NCBI GenBank assembly: GCA_030697365.1
Contig: JAUYQH010000062.1
Location: forward strand, 20,487 to 84,486
From: Novosphingobium sp.
Lineage (GTDB): Bacteria > Pseudomonadota > Alphaproteobacteria > Sphingomonadales > Sphingomonadaceae
Direction: 5' to 3'
Length of the DNA stretch: 64,000 nt
Under the pieces are notes generated by a model that did not search any database, was not told the origin of the DNA, and was given only the letters and a program-made list of their open reading frames with translations. The translations under genes were made by a program, and so were the position numbers. Shown in pieces: positions 38,528 to 47,354 of this stretch (positions within the stretch are counted from its first letter, which is position 1; the number at the start of each line of letters is the position of its first letter).

Positions 38528-38572
38528 TGCGTACCACCGATCACCCCAGGCGGAACAGGTAAGGTTGGAGTA

Positions 38573-39496
38573 GTGGTAGACATTCCCCCCAAACCCTGGC
38601 CCACGGGGCTCGCCGAACAGCTGGAACCGCTGGTCCGCCGCGTGCTCGCGCCCAACCCGTCGCCCTACACCTTCACCGGGACCGAGACCTATATCGTCGG
38701 CGCGGGGAGCGAGGTGGCTGTCATCGATCCGGGGCCGGCGGGGACGGGCGAGGCGGGGCATGCCGATACCAACGGGAATGGCCACGTCGCCGCGATCCTA
38801 TCCGCGATCGGCGATGCGAAACTGGTCGCTATTCTCTGCACCCACACCCACCGCGATCACTCCCCCGCCGCCGCGCCGCTCAAGGCCGCGACCGGGGCGC
38901 CGATCATCGGCTGCGCGCCGCTGGTGCTAGCGGATGACGGTCCCCGCGCCGATGCAGCGTTCGACCCGACCTACCATCCCGACCGCGTGTTGGCCGACGG
39001 CGAGCGCATCTCGGGCGGCATTGTCGGAGAGGGGGGCTGGACATTGGAGGCCGTCGCCACCCCCGGCCACACCTCCAACCACTTGTGCTATTCGCTGGTG
39101 GAGAGCGGCGCGCTGTTCACGGGCGATCACGTGATGGGCTGGTCGACCAGCGTGGTCTCGCCCCCCGACGGCGACATGGCAGCGTACATGGCCAGCTTGC
39201 AGAAGCTCCACGACCGCGCCGACCGCGTACTCTACCCTGCGCACGGCCCCGCGGTGGACAAGCCGCGCCAATTGGTCCGCGGGATGATGGGCCATCGCCG
39301 CCAGCGTGAGAGCCAGATCGTCCGCCTGCTGGGCGACGGGCCGCAGCAAATTCCGGCGATGGTCGCGCAGATGTACAAGGGGCTCGACCCGCGGCTGGCG
39401 GGCGCGGCGGGGCGCTCGGTGCTTGCGCATCTGGTAGATCTGGAACGACAGGGCCGGGTCGTCCGTTCGGGTGAGGTATGGACGATCCCGAACTAA
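38573..39496 (+). CDS. Metallo-beta-lactamase-fold hydrolase (LACTB2/glyoxalase-II-like)
   Basis: 307 residues. The metal ligands are the HTHRDH motif (about residues 86-91), His in ATPGHTSNH, Asp in FTGDHV and His in YPAHGP. A C-terminal winged-helix-like extension follows (RRQRESQIVRLLGDGPQQIP, then AHLVDLERQGRVVRSG), as in human LACTB2 and related endoribonuclease-like or thioesterase-like hydrolases. The start is GTG at 38573 with AAGGTTGGAG upstream. A tRNA- or RNA-related role is possible by family, but the substrate is open. A palindromic element follows the stop. Confidence 0.85.
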   Translation: MVDIPPKPWPTGLAEQLEPLVRRVLAPNPSPYTFTGTETYIVGAGSEVAVIDPGPAGTGEAGHADTNGNGHVAAILSAIGDAKLVAILCTHTHRDHSPAAAPLKAATGAPIIGCAPLVLADDGPRADAAFDPTYHPDRVLADGERISGGIVGEGGWTLEAVATPGHTSNHLCYSLVESGALFTGDHVMGWSTSVVSPPDGDMAAYMASLQKLHDRADRVLYPAHGPAVDKPRQLVRGMMGHRRQRESQIVRLLGDGPQQIPAMVAQMYKGLDPRLAGAAGRSVLAHLVDLERQGRVVRSGEVWTIPN

Positions 39497-39506
39497 ACCA
39501 GTTTCT

Positions 39507-39666
39507 GCCCTCACCCCTGAAAGGGGAGAGGATAGCGAAGCTTGCCCCGCATGGGGCTAGCGCAGCTTGGAGAGGGGTGCGCCCCCCCGAGAGCACCCCT
39601 CTCCAACTCCGGCTAGCAAGCAAGCTTGCAAGCCTGCGTAACCTCTCCCCTTTCAGGGGTGAGGGC
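39507..39666. repeat. 160-bp imperfect palindromic element
   Basis: The ends GCCCTCACCCCTGAAAGGGG and its reverse complement lie at 39507 and 39666, and the match continues inward, imperfectly, for about 80 bp on each side (GGAGAGGGGTG and its complement are also paired). The core CCCCTGAAAGGGG links it to the putA element and to 52297-52416. It occupies nearly the whole gap between the hydrolase and the DUF4230 gene and could fold as one long stem, possibly a terminator. Confidence 0.8.
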
Positions 39667-39680
39667 AAGGCGGTGCCGAT

Positions 39681-40355
39681 TTGAAGCAGGACGATCTGGC
39701 GACGGCGACGACGCCGCTCCCCGAAGTTCGCCGCGAAGCCAACATCGCGCGCGCCTCGGCGCTGCCGTGGCTGCTGTTCCTCGTCACGCTCGCCGCGCTG
39801 GCGTGGTTCGGGTTCTTCAAGCCCGAGAAGCTGGGCGATCCGCTCGCCACCAGCCTCGTCGCGTTCGAAAAGCAAAACCGGCTGACCGTGTTCAGCGCCC
39901 AGCTCGCGCCGGTGGTGGCGAGCGACGACACCCGTTATTTCGGGCTGGTCAAATCGAAGCAGGTCGCGGTGATCCCCGCGCGGGTAGACTACACGCTCGA
40001 CCTGACGGCGATGAACCGCGATCGGCTGGCGTGGAACGAGGCTGCCAAGACGCTCGATGTCCAGCTCCCCGCGCTGTCGCTCAGCCGCCCCAACCTCGAT
40101 GAGGCGCGCGCGCAGTATCTCCGCGAAGGCGTGTTCATCACCCGCGAGGCGCAGGACAAACTCAACCGCAACACCACCCTGCTCGCCGAACAACAAGCCA
40201 CCAAGGCGGCCGCCAACCCGGTGCTGATGGGCATCGCGAGGTCGGCGGCGAAGGACGCAATCCGGCAGAACCTGGCGATTCCGTTGCAGGTGGCGGGGTA
40301 TGGCGAGGTTACGGTGCGGGTGCGGTTCGATGGGGAGGCGGTGCCTGCGGGATAG
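39681..40355 (+). CDS. DUF4230 membrane-anchored protein
   Basis: 224 residues with one N-terminal membrane helix (ALPWLLFLVTLAALAWFGFF, about residues 27-46) and a periplasmic or extracytoplasmic domain. The domain has the DUF4230 pattern: a beta-rich start (FEKQNRLTVFSAQLAPVVAS), then VIPARVDYTLDLTAMNRDRL, and a C-terminal helix with conserved Asn/Gln. Function unknown. The start is TTG at 39681, 15 bp after the palindromic element, with GGCGGTG upstream as a weak ribosome site. Confidence 0.75.
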   Translation: MKQDDLATATTPLPEVRREANIARASALPWLLFLVTLAALAWFGFFKPEKLGDPLATSLVAFEKQNRLTVFSAQLAPVVASDDTRYFGLVKSKQVAVIPARVDYTLDLTAMNRDRLAWNEAAKTLDVQLPALSLSRPNLDEARAQYLREGVFITREAQDKLNRNTTLLAEQQATKAAANPVLMGIARSAAKDAIRQNLAIPLQVAGYGEVTVRVRFDGEAVPAG

Positions 40356-40359
40356 GGTC

Positions 40360-40980
40360 TCAAAGGTATCTCTCAAGCGCCTCGAACACGTCACGAAGCC
40401 CCGGGACAGCATCTTCGCACCGCAGCTTGGCCAAGGCAGTTGCGATATCGAGGGTATATTCGGTCACGCTGAATTCGGCCTTGCAACGTTTCGCCCCCAA
40501 ATACCTGACCAAGTTTCCCGCGGCCTTGTTTTCCGACAGGATCTGCACGTCCAGCGACGCGATGTTTTCTTGGCGACAGTTCACCAGCAAAACCGCGATC
40601 AGCATCCTCGCCAGCCCGAGGCCATGGTACTCGTCGACGATTCCAACGGAGAACTCGGCGGAATTGCCATCCGGGCCGTCCCTTATGGCATGGACCGCGC
40701 CGATGGCCGGATGATCCCTGTCATCGGTGGCGATCGCGCCCCAGGCGATGTGATGATGACCATCGGCGCCGACCAGCCGCTCGATCACCGCGTCGGAAGG
40801 CATGGGCTGCACTGAAAAAAACCGGAGATACCTTGATTGGGCGGATAGTTGCTCGATTCCCTCGCGCATGCGGGCTTCATCGGTGGCGCGGATCGAACGA
40901 ATGCAGACGCTTGTCCCGTCTCCCAGCGTGGTGTGAATGATCTTGTCAATGATCTGATCGGATGCCGGCGGATCGCTCAT
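40360..40980 (-). CDS. GNAT-family N-acetyltransferase
   Basis: 206 residues. The acetyl-CoA-binding region is recognisable (SVGIVDEYHGLGLARMLIAV, a Q/RxxGxG/A-type motif in a degenerate form), preceded by IRSIRATDEARMREGIEQLS and LRFF, which resembles the GNAT part of Pat-type protein acetyltransferases. The ATG at 40980 starts the conserved part; the longer frame upstream is antisense to nadA. One counted line is about 52 percent GC, well below its neighbours, hinting at recent acquisition. Convergent with the DUF4230 gene and divergent from nadA. Confidence 0.75.
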   Translation of the reverse strand: MSDPPASDQIIDKIIHTTLGDGTSVCIRSIRATDEARMREGIEQLSAQSRYLRFFSVQPMPSDAVIERLVGADGHHHIAWGAIATDDRDHPAIGAVHAIRDGPDGNSAEFSVGIVDEYHGLGLARMLIAVLLVNCRQENIASLDVQILSENKAAGNLVRYLGAKRCKAEFSVTEYTLDIATALAKLRCEDAVPGLRDVFEALERYL

Positions 40981-41143
40981 TCCCCGTTGCCTATCATTCC
41001 TGCGGTTTCGCCCCAAACGCGATTGGACGGCCGGATGCTGCAAGACCCGTAACGACTTCGCGAGCTCGGCATTGCCGCTCGCCGCGCGTACGCCTATCTC
41101 TGATCCCAAGGGGTGCCCGCCGCCCCGCAGTATCGAGGACGCC

Positions 41144-42151
41144 ATGACCGCACAGCCCCGCGAGACCCTCACCGGCCTCGACCTTCGCGCCGAGATCGAC
41201 CGTCTGCGCAAAGAGCGCAACGCGGTGATCCTCGCGCATTACTACCAGCGTCCCGAAATCCAGGACCTCGCCGATTTCGTCGGCGATTCGCTCGAATTGA
41301 GCCGCAAGGCGGCGGCGACCGATGCCGCGGTGATCGCGTTCTGCGGGGTCAAGTTCATGGCCGATACCGCCAAGATCCTCAGCCCCGACAAGATCGTCGT
41401 GCTGCCGGATATGGACGCCGGATGCTCCCTTGAGGACTCGTGCCCGCCCGACAAGTTCAAGGCATTTCGCGAAGCGCACCCCGATCATGTCGCGCTGACC
41501 TACATCAACTGCTCGACCGAGGTGAAGGCGCTGTCCGATGTGATCGTGACCAGTTCCAGCGCCGAGACGATCCTCGACCAGATCCCGCGCGACCAGCCGA
41601 TCATCTTCGGCCCCGACCGCCATCTGGGCGGCTATCTCAACCGCAAGTTCGACCGCGAGATGCTGCTGTGGCCCGGCGTGTGCATCGTCCACGAGGCGTT
41701 TTCGGAGACCGAGCTGCTCAAGCTGAAAGCGCAGCATCCCGGCGCGCCGGTGGCCGGGCACCCCGAATGCCCGCCGCACATCATCGATCATTGCGACTAC
41801 GTCGGTTCGACCAGCGGCATCCTCCAGTTCGCCAAGACCTTTACCGGGCCGACGCTGATCGTCGCGACCGAGCCGCACATCATCCACCAGATGGAGCTGG
41901 CGATCCCCGAGAAAACCTTCATCGGCGCGCCCGGCGCGGACGGAAACTGCAACTGCAACATCTGCCCGTACATGGCGCTCAACACGCTGGAAAAGCTCTA
42001 CGTCGCGTTGCGCGATCTCCAGCCGCGGATCGAGATCGCCGAACCGCTGCGGCTTGCGGCCAAGAAGAGCCTTGACCGGATGCTCGAGATGGCGAGCGGG
42101 ACGGTGGGGCTGGGCGATCTGGGGGCGATGCCGTTCAAGGCGGCGATCTGA
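41144..42151 (+). CDS. nadA: Quinolinate synthase A
   Basis: Condenses iminoaspartate with dihydroxyacetone phosphate to quinolinate in NAD synthesis, using an oxygen-sensitive [4Fe-4S] cluster. 335 residues. The cluster cysteines lie in DAGCSLEDSCP, in GHPECPPHI and in CNCNICPYMALNT. Other family motifs are ILAHYYQRPEIQDLADFVGD and YINCSTEVKA. The ATG at 41144 has GAGGAC upstream; an earlier in-frame start at 41072 adds a non-conserved stretch. NadB and NadC are not nearby. Convergent with gmk, 4 bp apart. Confidence 0.95.
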   Translation: MTAQPRETLTGLDLRAEIDRLRKERNAVILAHYYQRPEIQDLADFVGDSLELSRKAAATDAAVIAFCGVKFMADTAKILSPDKIVVLPDMDAGCSLEDSCPPDKFKAFREAHPDHVALTYINCSTEVKALSDVIVTSSSAETILDQIPRDQPIIFGPDRHLGGYLNRKFDREMLLWPGVCIVHEAFSETELLKLKAQHPGAPVAGHPECPPHIIDHCDYVGSTSGILQFAKTFTGPTLIVATEPHIIHQMELAIPEKTFIGAPGADGNCNCNICPYMALNTLEKLYVALRDLQPRIEIAEPLRLAAKKSLDRMLEMASGTVGLGDLGAMPFKAAI

Positions 42152-42155
42152 GGGC

Positions 42156-42812
42156 TCAGTCCGGCTTCATCAACCCGCGGACGAACCCGATCAGCCCGGT
42201 CTGGCGCGCCCGCTTCATCCGCTCGGCGGCGAGGATGTGGCCGACTTTGGCGAAGCACACATCGATGTCGTCATTGACTACGACATAATCGTAGCCGTCC
42301 CAGTGGCTGATTTCGGCCTGGGCGCGGGCCATGCGCGCGTCGATCACCGCGCCGCTGTCGGTACCGCGGCCGACCAGCCGTCGGCGCAGCTCGTCGAGGC
42401 TGGGGGGCAGGATGAACACCCGGACGACGTCCTGCTGGTCCTTCTGGAACAACTGCTGGGTGCCCTGCCAGTCGATGTCGAACAGGAAGTCCTCGCCCAC
42501 TTTCAGGCCGGCGCGAATCTGCGCCTTGGGGGTGCCATATGAGTGGCCGAACACGCTCGCCCACTCGTAGAATTCGTCGGCCTCGACCATCCGGTCGAAC
42601 TCGGCCTGGCTGACGAAATGGTAATCGCGCCCATCGACCTCGCCCTCGCGCATCGGGCGGGTGGTGACGGAGACTGAGAGGCGGATCGCGCCGTCCTCCC
42701 TGAGCAGCCGTTGCGCGATGGTGGTCTTGCCCGCGCCCGAGGGCGAGGAGAGGATGAACATCAGCCCGCGGCGCTGGAGCGTGTCGTGAGCGATCGGAAG
42801 GGCGTCGGCCAT
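42156..42812 (-). CDS. gmk: Guanylate kinase
   Basis: ATP-dependent phosphorylation of GMP to GDP. The P-loop is SSPSGAGKTT near residue 22, followed by the GMP-binding motifs SVTTRPMREGEVDGRDYHF, EYG-like GHSYGTPK and DIDWQGTQQL. 218 residues, slightly longer than E. coli Gmk because of an N-terminal extension (ADALPIAHDTLQRRG), so an internal start at the Met in RGLMFILSS would also give a working enzyme. Followed on the same strand side by a small conserved gene and sspB upstream. Confidence 0.95.
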   Translation of the reverse strand: MADALPIAHDTLQRRGLMFILSSPSGAGKTTIAQRLLREDGAIRLSVSVTTRPMREGEVDGRDYHFVSQAEFDRMVEADEFYEWASVFGHSYGTPKAQIRAGLKVGEDFLFDIDWQGTQQLFQKDQQDVVRVFILPPSLDELRRRLVGRGTDSGAVIDARMARAQAEISHWDGYDYVVVNDDIDVCFAKVGHILAAERMKRARQTGLIGFVRGLMKPD

Positions 42813-42858
42813 GCGCGCTGATGGCGCAGCAGGCCCAGACCGGTCAAGTCACGTCCGG

Positions 42859-43284
42859 TCAAGTCACGATCGGGTCGGATTCCTTGCGTCCCTCTACGGC
42901 CTGTTCGTTAACCTTGCGCGCGCCTTCGGCCTTGGCGGCGGCCTGGCCCTTGCTGCGGTCGTACAGGGTCTTGGCCAGCATTCCGCCACCAACGAGGATC
43001 GCCCCGGGGACCGAGCGCGTCGCGATCCGCGCCAGCGCGGTGCCGACCATGGTCTGCATCATCGACCGGCCCTTGACGATGTTCTTCGCCTTGTCCTTGG
43101 AATAGCGGGTGCCAAGCAGCGTCCGCTCCACCGCGTGGCGCATGATCTGCCCGCCGCCGCGCAGGATGACGTCGGTGAGCAGCAGGTTGGTCATCGGATT
43201 GGGGCTGGCGCCGGGGGTGTCCTTGATCGCCTCGCCCGCCCGATCGAGAGCCTTGGCTACCGGCCGCCGGGATTTTCTGGCCAT
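42859..43284 (-). CDS. Conserved hypothetical protein, possible membrane-associated (141 aa)
   Basis: A basic, small protein (ARKSRRPVAKALDRAGEAIK at the start) with a mildly hydrophobic middle (SVPGAILVGGGMLAKTLYDR) and a charged C-terminus. No signal peptide or known motif. It lies 46 bp upstream of gmk and 32 bp downstream of sspB on the same strand, so it may share their transcript. Similar short proteins occur in other sphingomonads from memory; function unknown. Confidence 0.65.
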   Translation of the reverse strand: MARKSRRPVAKALDRAGEAIKDTPGASPNPMTNLLLTDVILRGGGQIMRHAVERTLLGTRYSKDKAKNIVKGRSMMQTMVGTALARIATRSVPGAILVGGGMLAKTLYDRSKGQAAAKAEGARKVNEQAVEGRKESDPIVT

Positions 43285-43316
43285 TTTCGCCCTTTGCGTT
43301 GCGGGCGGGTTGCGCC

Positions 43317-43817
43317 CTATTTCTTGCGCCCGAAATCGACCGTGACGACGTTGGAGCCGTCGTCGGCTTCAACGCCCGCCTCCGTGACCTGTTCCGGCGA
43401 ATCGTTTTGCGCGTTTTCGTGCGGTTCGGGCGCGGTTCCCGCGCCCAGCGCCTGGAACTGGAGCCCGAAATCGACCGCCGGATCGACGAACGCGGTGATC
43501 GCCGCGTAGGGAACCTGCAGCTTGGCCGGAATCTGGTTGAACGACAGCCCGACCGAGAACCCCTCTTCGCCGACGTTGAGGTCCCAGAACTTGTTCTGGA
43601 GCACGATCGTCATCTCGTCGGGAAACCGCTCGCGCAAGTGCGGGGGGACCGAGACCCCTGGCGCCCCGGTCTTGAAGGTGATGTAGAAGTGGTGCGCGCC
43701 GGGCAGCGTGCTGCCGCTCCGCTCGATCTGGCGGAGCACCCGGCCGACCACCGCGCGCAACGCCTCCTGCACGATTTCATCGTAGGGGATCAGGCTGTCG
43801 GGCGTGGTGTCGTTCAT
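43317..43817 (-). CDS. sspB: SspB-family ClpXP adaptor
   Basis: Delivers ssrA-tagged and other substrates to ClpXP. 166 residues. The substrate-binding core has the alphaproteobacterial pattern (IPYDEIVQEALRAVVGRVLR, HHFYITFKTGAPGV, FPDEMTIVLQNKFWDLNVGE, FSVGLSFN). After a disordered acidic linker the C-terminal tail ends VVTVDFGRKK, the short hydrophobic-basic motif that docks on ClpX. The ATG at 43817 was chosen because the upstream frame overlaps the hisB promoter region and is not conserved in type. Divergent from hisB. Confidence 0.88.
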   Translation of the reverse strand: MNDTTPDSLIPYDEIVQEALRAVVGRVLRQIERSGSTLPGAHHFYITFKTGAPGVSVPPHLRERFPDEMTIVLQNKFWDLNVGEEGFSVGLSFNQIPAKLQVPYAAITAFVDPAVDFGLQFQALGAGTAPEPHENAQNDSPEQVTEAGVEADDGSNVVTVDFGRKK

Positions 43818-43893
43818 TGCGAGCGACACCTGACGCTGTGCGCCGAGGCGGTCAAGAGTTGATTCCGTTCCCCTCCAGCCTATAGCGCGCCCC

Positions 43894-44487
43894 ATGCGCA
43901 CCGGCCGGATAGCTCGCAAGACCGCCGAAACCGACATCCTGGTCGAGGTCAACCTCGACGGGACGGGCGAATACGCCGTGTCCACCGGAATCGGCTTCCT
44001 CGATCACATGGTCGAACAGTTCGCGCGCCATTCGGCGATCGATCTGGTGTGCAAGGTTTCGGGCGATCTTCACGTCGATCAGCATCACACCACCGAGGAT
44101 TCGGCGATCGCGATCGGCCAGGCGATCCACCAGGCGCTGGGCGAAAAGCGCGGGATCACGCGCTATGGCGCGGCCTATTCGCCGATGGACGAGACGCTGG
44201 CGCGAGTCGCGCTCGACATTTCGGGGCGGCCGTTCCTGGTGTGGAAGGCGGCGTTCACCCAGCCTCGCCTGGGAGAGTTCGACACCGAGCTGATCGAGCA
44301 CTGGTTCCACTCGATTTCGCAGGCCGCGGGGATCACGCTCCATGTCGAGCTGCTCTACGGCCAGAACAACCACCATGTGTGCGAGGCGATCTACAAGGGC
44401 TTCGCCCGCGCCATGCGCCAAGCGGTGAGCATCGATGCGCGCAAGGCCGATGCGGTGCCTTCGACCAAGGGCATGCTCGGTGGCTGA
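43894..44487 (+). CDS. hisB: Imidazoleglycerol-phosphate dehydratase
   Basis: Sixth step of histidine synthesis. 197 residues, the monofunctional form without the phosphatase domain. The metal-binding His clusters are intact: [34 protein letters not shown], and the second repeat [20 protein letters not shown] with [16 protein letters not shown]. First gene of the cluster hisB-hisH-hisA-hisF, and it overlaps hisH by 8 bp. HisG, HisD, HisC and HisI functions are not encoded in the window. Confidence 0.96.
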   Translation: MRTGRIARKTAETDILVEVNLDGTGEYAVSTGIGFLDHMVEQFARHSAIDLVCKVSGDLHVDQHHTTEDSAIAIGQAIHQALGEKRGITRYGAAYSPMDETLARVALDISGRPFLVWKAAFTQPRLGEFDTELIEHWFHSISQAAGITLHVELLYGQNNHHVCEAIYKGFARAMRQAVSIDARKADAVPSTKGMLGG

Positions 44488-45109
44488 AAAGCTGGCGTTG
44501 GTCGATTACGGCGCCGGTAACCTGCACTCGGTGGAAAACGCGTTGCGGGCGGCCGGCGCCGAGGATGTGACCGTTACTTCCGACCCCAACGTGGTCCGCG
44601 CCGCGGATCGCATCGTTCTACCCGGTGTTGGTGCCTTCGCGGCTTGCGCCAAGGCGCTGCGCGGGGTGCGCGGGCTGGTCGAGGCCATGACCGAGCGGGT
44701 CCATGTCGGCGGCGCGCCGTTTCTCGGCATCTGCGTTGGGATGCAGTTGCTGGCGACGCGCGGGGTCGAACATGGGACGACGGCAGGCCTCGGGTGGATC
44801 GAGGGAGAGGTCCTGCCGATTGCGATCGCCGACCCGGCGATCAAGGTGCCGCACATGGGCTGGAACGATGTAGCGCCCACGCCGCACCGTGATGGCGCCG
44901 AGCTGATCGAACCCGGCGAGGCCTACTTCCTCCACTCGTACCATTTCGTCCCCGAGCAAGGCCGCCACATCGCCGCGCTGACCGACCACGGCGGCGGGAT
45001 CGTCGCCGCGGTGGCGCGCGACAACCTGCTCGGCGTGCAGTTCCATCCCGAAAAGAGCCAGGCTTACGGTCTGGCGCTACTCGCGCGCTTCCTGGAGTGG
45101 GCGCCATGA
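44480..45109 (+). CDS. hisH: Imidazole glycerol phosphate synthase, glutaminase subunit
   Basis: Releases ammonia from glutamine and channels it to HisF. 209 residues, class I glutamine amidotransferase. The nucleophile Cys is in [11 protein letters not shown]; the His-Glu pair is in [10 protein letters not shown]. The start is GTG at 44480 ([20 protein letters not shown]), inside the last codons of hisB. Its stop overlaps the ATG of hisA (ATGA). Confidence 0.95.
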   Translation: MAEKLALVDYGAGNLHSVENALRAAGAEDVTVTSDPNVVRAADRIVLPGVGAFAACAKALRGVRGLVEAMTERVHVGGAPFLGICVGMQLLATRGVEHGTTAGLGWIEGEVLPIAIADPAIKVPHMGWNDVAPTPHRDGAELIEPGEAYFLHSYHFVPEQGRHIAALTDHGGGIVAAVARDNLLGVQFHPEKSQAYGLALLARFLEWAP

Positions 45110-45834
45110 TCGTCTTCCCCGCGATCGACCTCAAGGCCGGGCAGGTCGTGCGGCTGGCCGAAGGCGATATGGCCCGCGCCACGGTCTATGGCGACGACCC
45201 CGCGGCGCAGGCGCTGGCGTTTGCCGAGGCCGGGTCGCAATACCTCCACGTGGTCGATCTCGACGGCTCGTTCGCGGGTCGGGCGGAGAACCGCGGTGCA
45301 GTCGAGGCAATCCTCCAGGCGTTCCCCGGCCACGTCCAGCTGGGCGGCGGGATCCGCACGCGCGAGGCGGTCGAGGGCTGGTTCGATCTGGGCGTGTCGC
45401 GCGTGGTGATGGGCACCGCCGCGCTCAAGGACCCCGATTTCGTCAAGGACATGGCGAAGGAGTTTCCCGGCGGGATCGTGGTCGCGGTCGATGCCAAGGA
45501 CGGGATGGTCGCGACCGAGGGTTGGGCCGAAGTGTCCGACGTCGGCATCGTCGACATGGCCCGCCGCTTCGAAGACGCGGGTGTCGCCAGCCTGCTTTTC
45601 ACCGACATCGGCCGCGACGGGCTGCTCAAGGGCTGCAACATCGACGCCACGGTCGATCTGGCGCGCCGCACCGACCTTCCGGTGATCGCCAGCGGGGGGG
45701 TCAAGGGGCTGGACGATATCAGGATGCTGGCGCTGCACGCAAATGAGGGGATCGAAGGGGTGATCACCGGGCGGGCCTTATACGACGGGCGGCTCGATCT
45801 GGCGGCGGCGATTGCGATGGCAAACCGCACATGA
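45106..45834 (+). CDS. hisA: ProFAR isomerase
   Basis: Isomerises the ProFAR intermediate of histidine synthesis. 242-residue TIM barrel. The two catalytic aspartates are in [14 protein letters not shown] (near residue 8) and [16 protein letters not shown] (near 128). The phosphate-binding loops are [10 protein letters not shown] and [11 protein letters not shown]. Start ATG at 45106 overlaps hisH; its stop overlaps hisF by 4 bp. There is no sign of a bifunctional PriA-type change that could be judged by eye. Confidence 0.95.
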   Translation: MIVFPAIDLKAGQVVRLAEGDMARATVYGDDPAAQALAFAEAGSQYLHVVDLDGSFAGRAENRGAVEAILQAFPGHVQLGGGIRTREAVEGWFDLGVSRVVMGTAALKDPDFVKDMAKEFPGGIVVAVDAKDGMVATEGWAEVSDVGIVDMARRFEDAGVASLLFTDIGRDGLLKGCNIDATVDLARRTDLPVIASGGVKGLDDIRMLALHANEGIEGVITGRALYDGRLDLAAAIAMANRT

Positions 45835-46589
45835 CCGTCCGCATCCGCGTCATTCCCTGCCTCGATGTCGCCGAGGGCCGCGTGGTCAAGGGCGTGAACT
45901 TCGTCGATCTCAAGGACGCGGGCGATCCGGTCGAGCAGGCGCGCGCCTATGACGAGGCGGGGGCCGACGAGCTGTGCTTCCTCGACATCACCGCCACGCA
46001 TGAGAACCGCGGAACCTTGCTCGACGTGGTGAGCCGCACCGCCGCGGTGTGCTTTATGCCGCTGACCGTGGGCGGCGGGGTTCGCGCGGTCGAGGATGCG
46101 CGCGCGCTGCTGCTGGCGGGGGCGGACAAGGTCGCGGTCAATTCCGCCGCGGTGACCCGGCCCGAGCTGGTGGCCGATCTCGCCGACAAGTTCGGCAGCC
46201 AGTGCGTGGTCGCTTCGGTCGATGCGCGTAAGTCCGGCGCGGGCTGGGAGATCTTCACCCACGGCGGACGCAAGGCCACCGGGATGGACGCGGTCGCCCA
46301 TGCCGTCCGCCTCGCCGAACTGGGCGCGGGCGAATTGCTGGTCACCTCGATGGACGGGGATGGCACCCAAGGTGGCTACGACCTTGCGCTGACCCGTGCG
46401 ATCGCCGACGCGGTGCGGGTGCCGGTGATCGCCAGCGGCGGGGTCGGCACGCTCGATCATCTGGTCGAGGGCGTCACCCGGGGCCACGCCAGCGCAGTGC
46501 TCGCCGCCTCGATCTTCCACTTCGGCACCTTTTCGATCGCCGATGCCCACGCCGCGTTACGGGCGGCGGGCTTGCCCGCGCGCGGTTGA
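45831..46589 (+). CDS. hisF: Imidazole glycerol phosphate synthase, cyclase subunit
   Basis: Partner of HisH; forms imidazole-glycerol phosphate and AICAR. 252-residue TIM barrel. The catalytic aspartates are in [20 protein letters not shown] (Asp near 11) and [11 protein letters not shown] (near 130). Phosphate-binding motifs are [13 protein letters not shown] and [12 protein letters not shown]. Starts with an ATGA overlap on hisA. It is the last gene of the overlapping run; a small PEP-CTERM gene follows 129 bp later. Confidence 0.96.
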   Translation: MTVRIRVIPCLDVAEGRVVKGVNFVDLKDAGDPVEQARAYDEAGADELCFLDITATHENRGTLLDVVSRTAAVCFMPLTVGGGVRAVEDARALLLAGADKVAVNSAAVTRPELVADLADKFGSQCVVASVDARKSGAGWEIFTHGGRKATGMDAVAHAVRLAELGAGELLVTSMDGDGTQGGYDLALTRAIADAVRVPVIASGGVGTLDHLVEGVTRGHASAVLAASIFHFGTFSIADAHAALRAAGLPARG

Positions 46590-46718
46590 ACCGTCGGTTA
46601 CACTTACAAAGTCTGTCCCGGAACGGAGCAGGTTAACCACCGCCCCTCGCGCAATCAGCCAACACAGGGCATGCGGCACGCTGATTGCATAAACCATGGG
46701 GAACAGGGGCTTGCCGCA

Positions 46719-46889
46719 ATGAATTTCCGCTTTGCAGTGTGGGCCATGGTGGCAGCACTTGCTGCTTCGCCCGCGGCGGCCGCGGCGTGGATCGAGATCC
46801 CCGAGCCCAGCGATCCCTGGCTGTTCGCGCTCGGCGTGGTCGGGCTGCTGGTCGGCCGCCATGCCTCGCGCAAGAAGCCACCCGGGTAA
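46719..46889 (+). CDS. Minimal PEP-CTERM protein (56 aa)
   Basis: Almost nothing but sorting signals: a signal peptide (residues 1 to about 23, [20 protein letters not shown]), five residues, then a PEP-CTERM signal, namely IPEPSDP near 27-33, a hydrophobic helix ([12 protein letters not shown]) and a basic tail ([10 protein letters not shown]). PEP-CTERM proteins are recognised by exosortases and are usually larger secreted proteins. The ATG at 46719 is preceded by GGGGCTTGCCGCA. An upstream in-frame ATG would mask the signal peptide. It sits between hisF and hisE. A peptide this short could be a membrane-anchored microprotein or a decoy substrate; no exosortase is in the window. Confidence 0.6.
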   Translation: MNFRFAVWAMVAALAASPAAAAAWIEIPEPSDPWLFALGVVGLLVGRHASRKKPPG

Positions 46890-46940
46890 TTCAGTTTCCG
46901 TCGGTCGTTCGTCTCCTTGTCGGCAGGCGGAAAAAACCGG

Positions 46941-46970
46941 AGGGGCGTCTTCGCAGCGGAAGGCGCCCCT
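46941..46970 (+). terminator. Hairpin between the PEP-CTERM gene and hisE
   Basis: AGGGGCGTCT (46941-46950) pairs with AGGCGCCCCT (46961-46970), one wobble pair, around a 10-base loop. It is followed by CTTCCGTTTG, which lacks a proper U tract. It lies 52 bp after the PEP-CTERM stop and could be a weak terminator or attenuate read-through into hisE. Confidence 0.4.
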
Positions 46971-47016
46971 CTTCCGTTTGACGCCTCTCTTCGTTGACTG
47001 GGACGGGGTGACGGTT

Positions 47017-47352
47017 ATGGCTGGCGCGATGACCGATTCCGCGTTCCTGACCCGCCTCGAAGCGACCTTGCGCGAGCGGCGGGGCGCCGATCCGAAGCAC
47101 AGCTACGTGGCGAAGCTCCACGCCAAGGGCGTCGCCAAGATTGCCCAGAAGCTGGGCGAGGAAGCGGTCGAGACGGTGATCGCCGCGCTCGGCGAGGACG
47201 ACGCGGCGCTGACCGGCGAGGCGGCCGACCTGATGTTCCACCTGCTGGTCCTGCTCGACGCCCGGGGTCTGGCGCTGGCCGATGTCCTTGCGGAACTCGA
47301 ACGCCGCGAGGGCGTGTCAGGCATCGCCGAGAAAGCCAGCCGGAACTTCTGA
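47017..47352 (+). CDS. hisE: Phosphoribosyl-ATP pyrophosphatase
   Basis: Second step of histidine synthesis, PR-ATP to PR-AMP. About 111 residues of the MazG-like all-helical type: [20 protein letters not shown], then [20 protein letters not shown], then [20 protein letters not shown], with the acidic metal-binding residues in the EEAVE and EAADL segments. ATG at 47017 is assumed; ATG at 47029 is almost as good. It lies separate from hisBHAF, beyond the PEP-CTERM gene and hairpin. The HIT gene begins 2 bp after its stop. Confidence 0.93.
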   Translation: MAGAMTDSAFLTRLEATLRERRGADPKHSYVAKLHAKGVAKIAQKLGEEAVETVIAALGEDDAALTGEAADLMFHLLVLLDARGLALADVLAELERREGVSGIAEKASRNF

Positions 47353-47354
47353 CC

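Noticed and set aside
43894..47352. An unusual operon because hisG, hisD and hisC are missing
   Set aside because: Split histidine genes with a hisBHAF-E cluster are normal in alphaproteobacteria; only the PEP-CTERM gene in the middle is odd.
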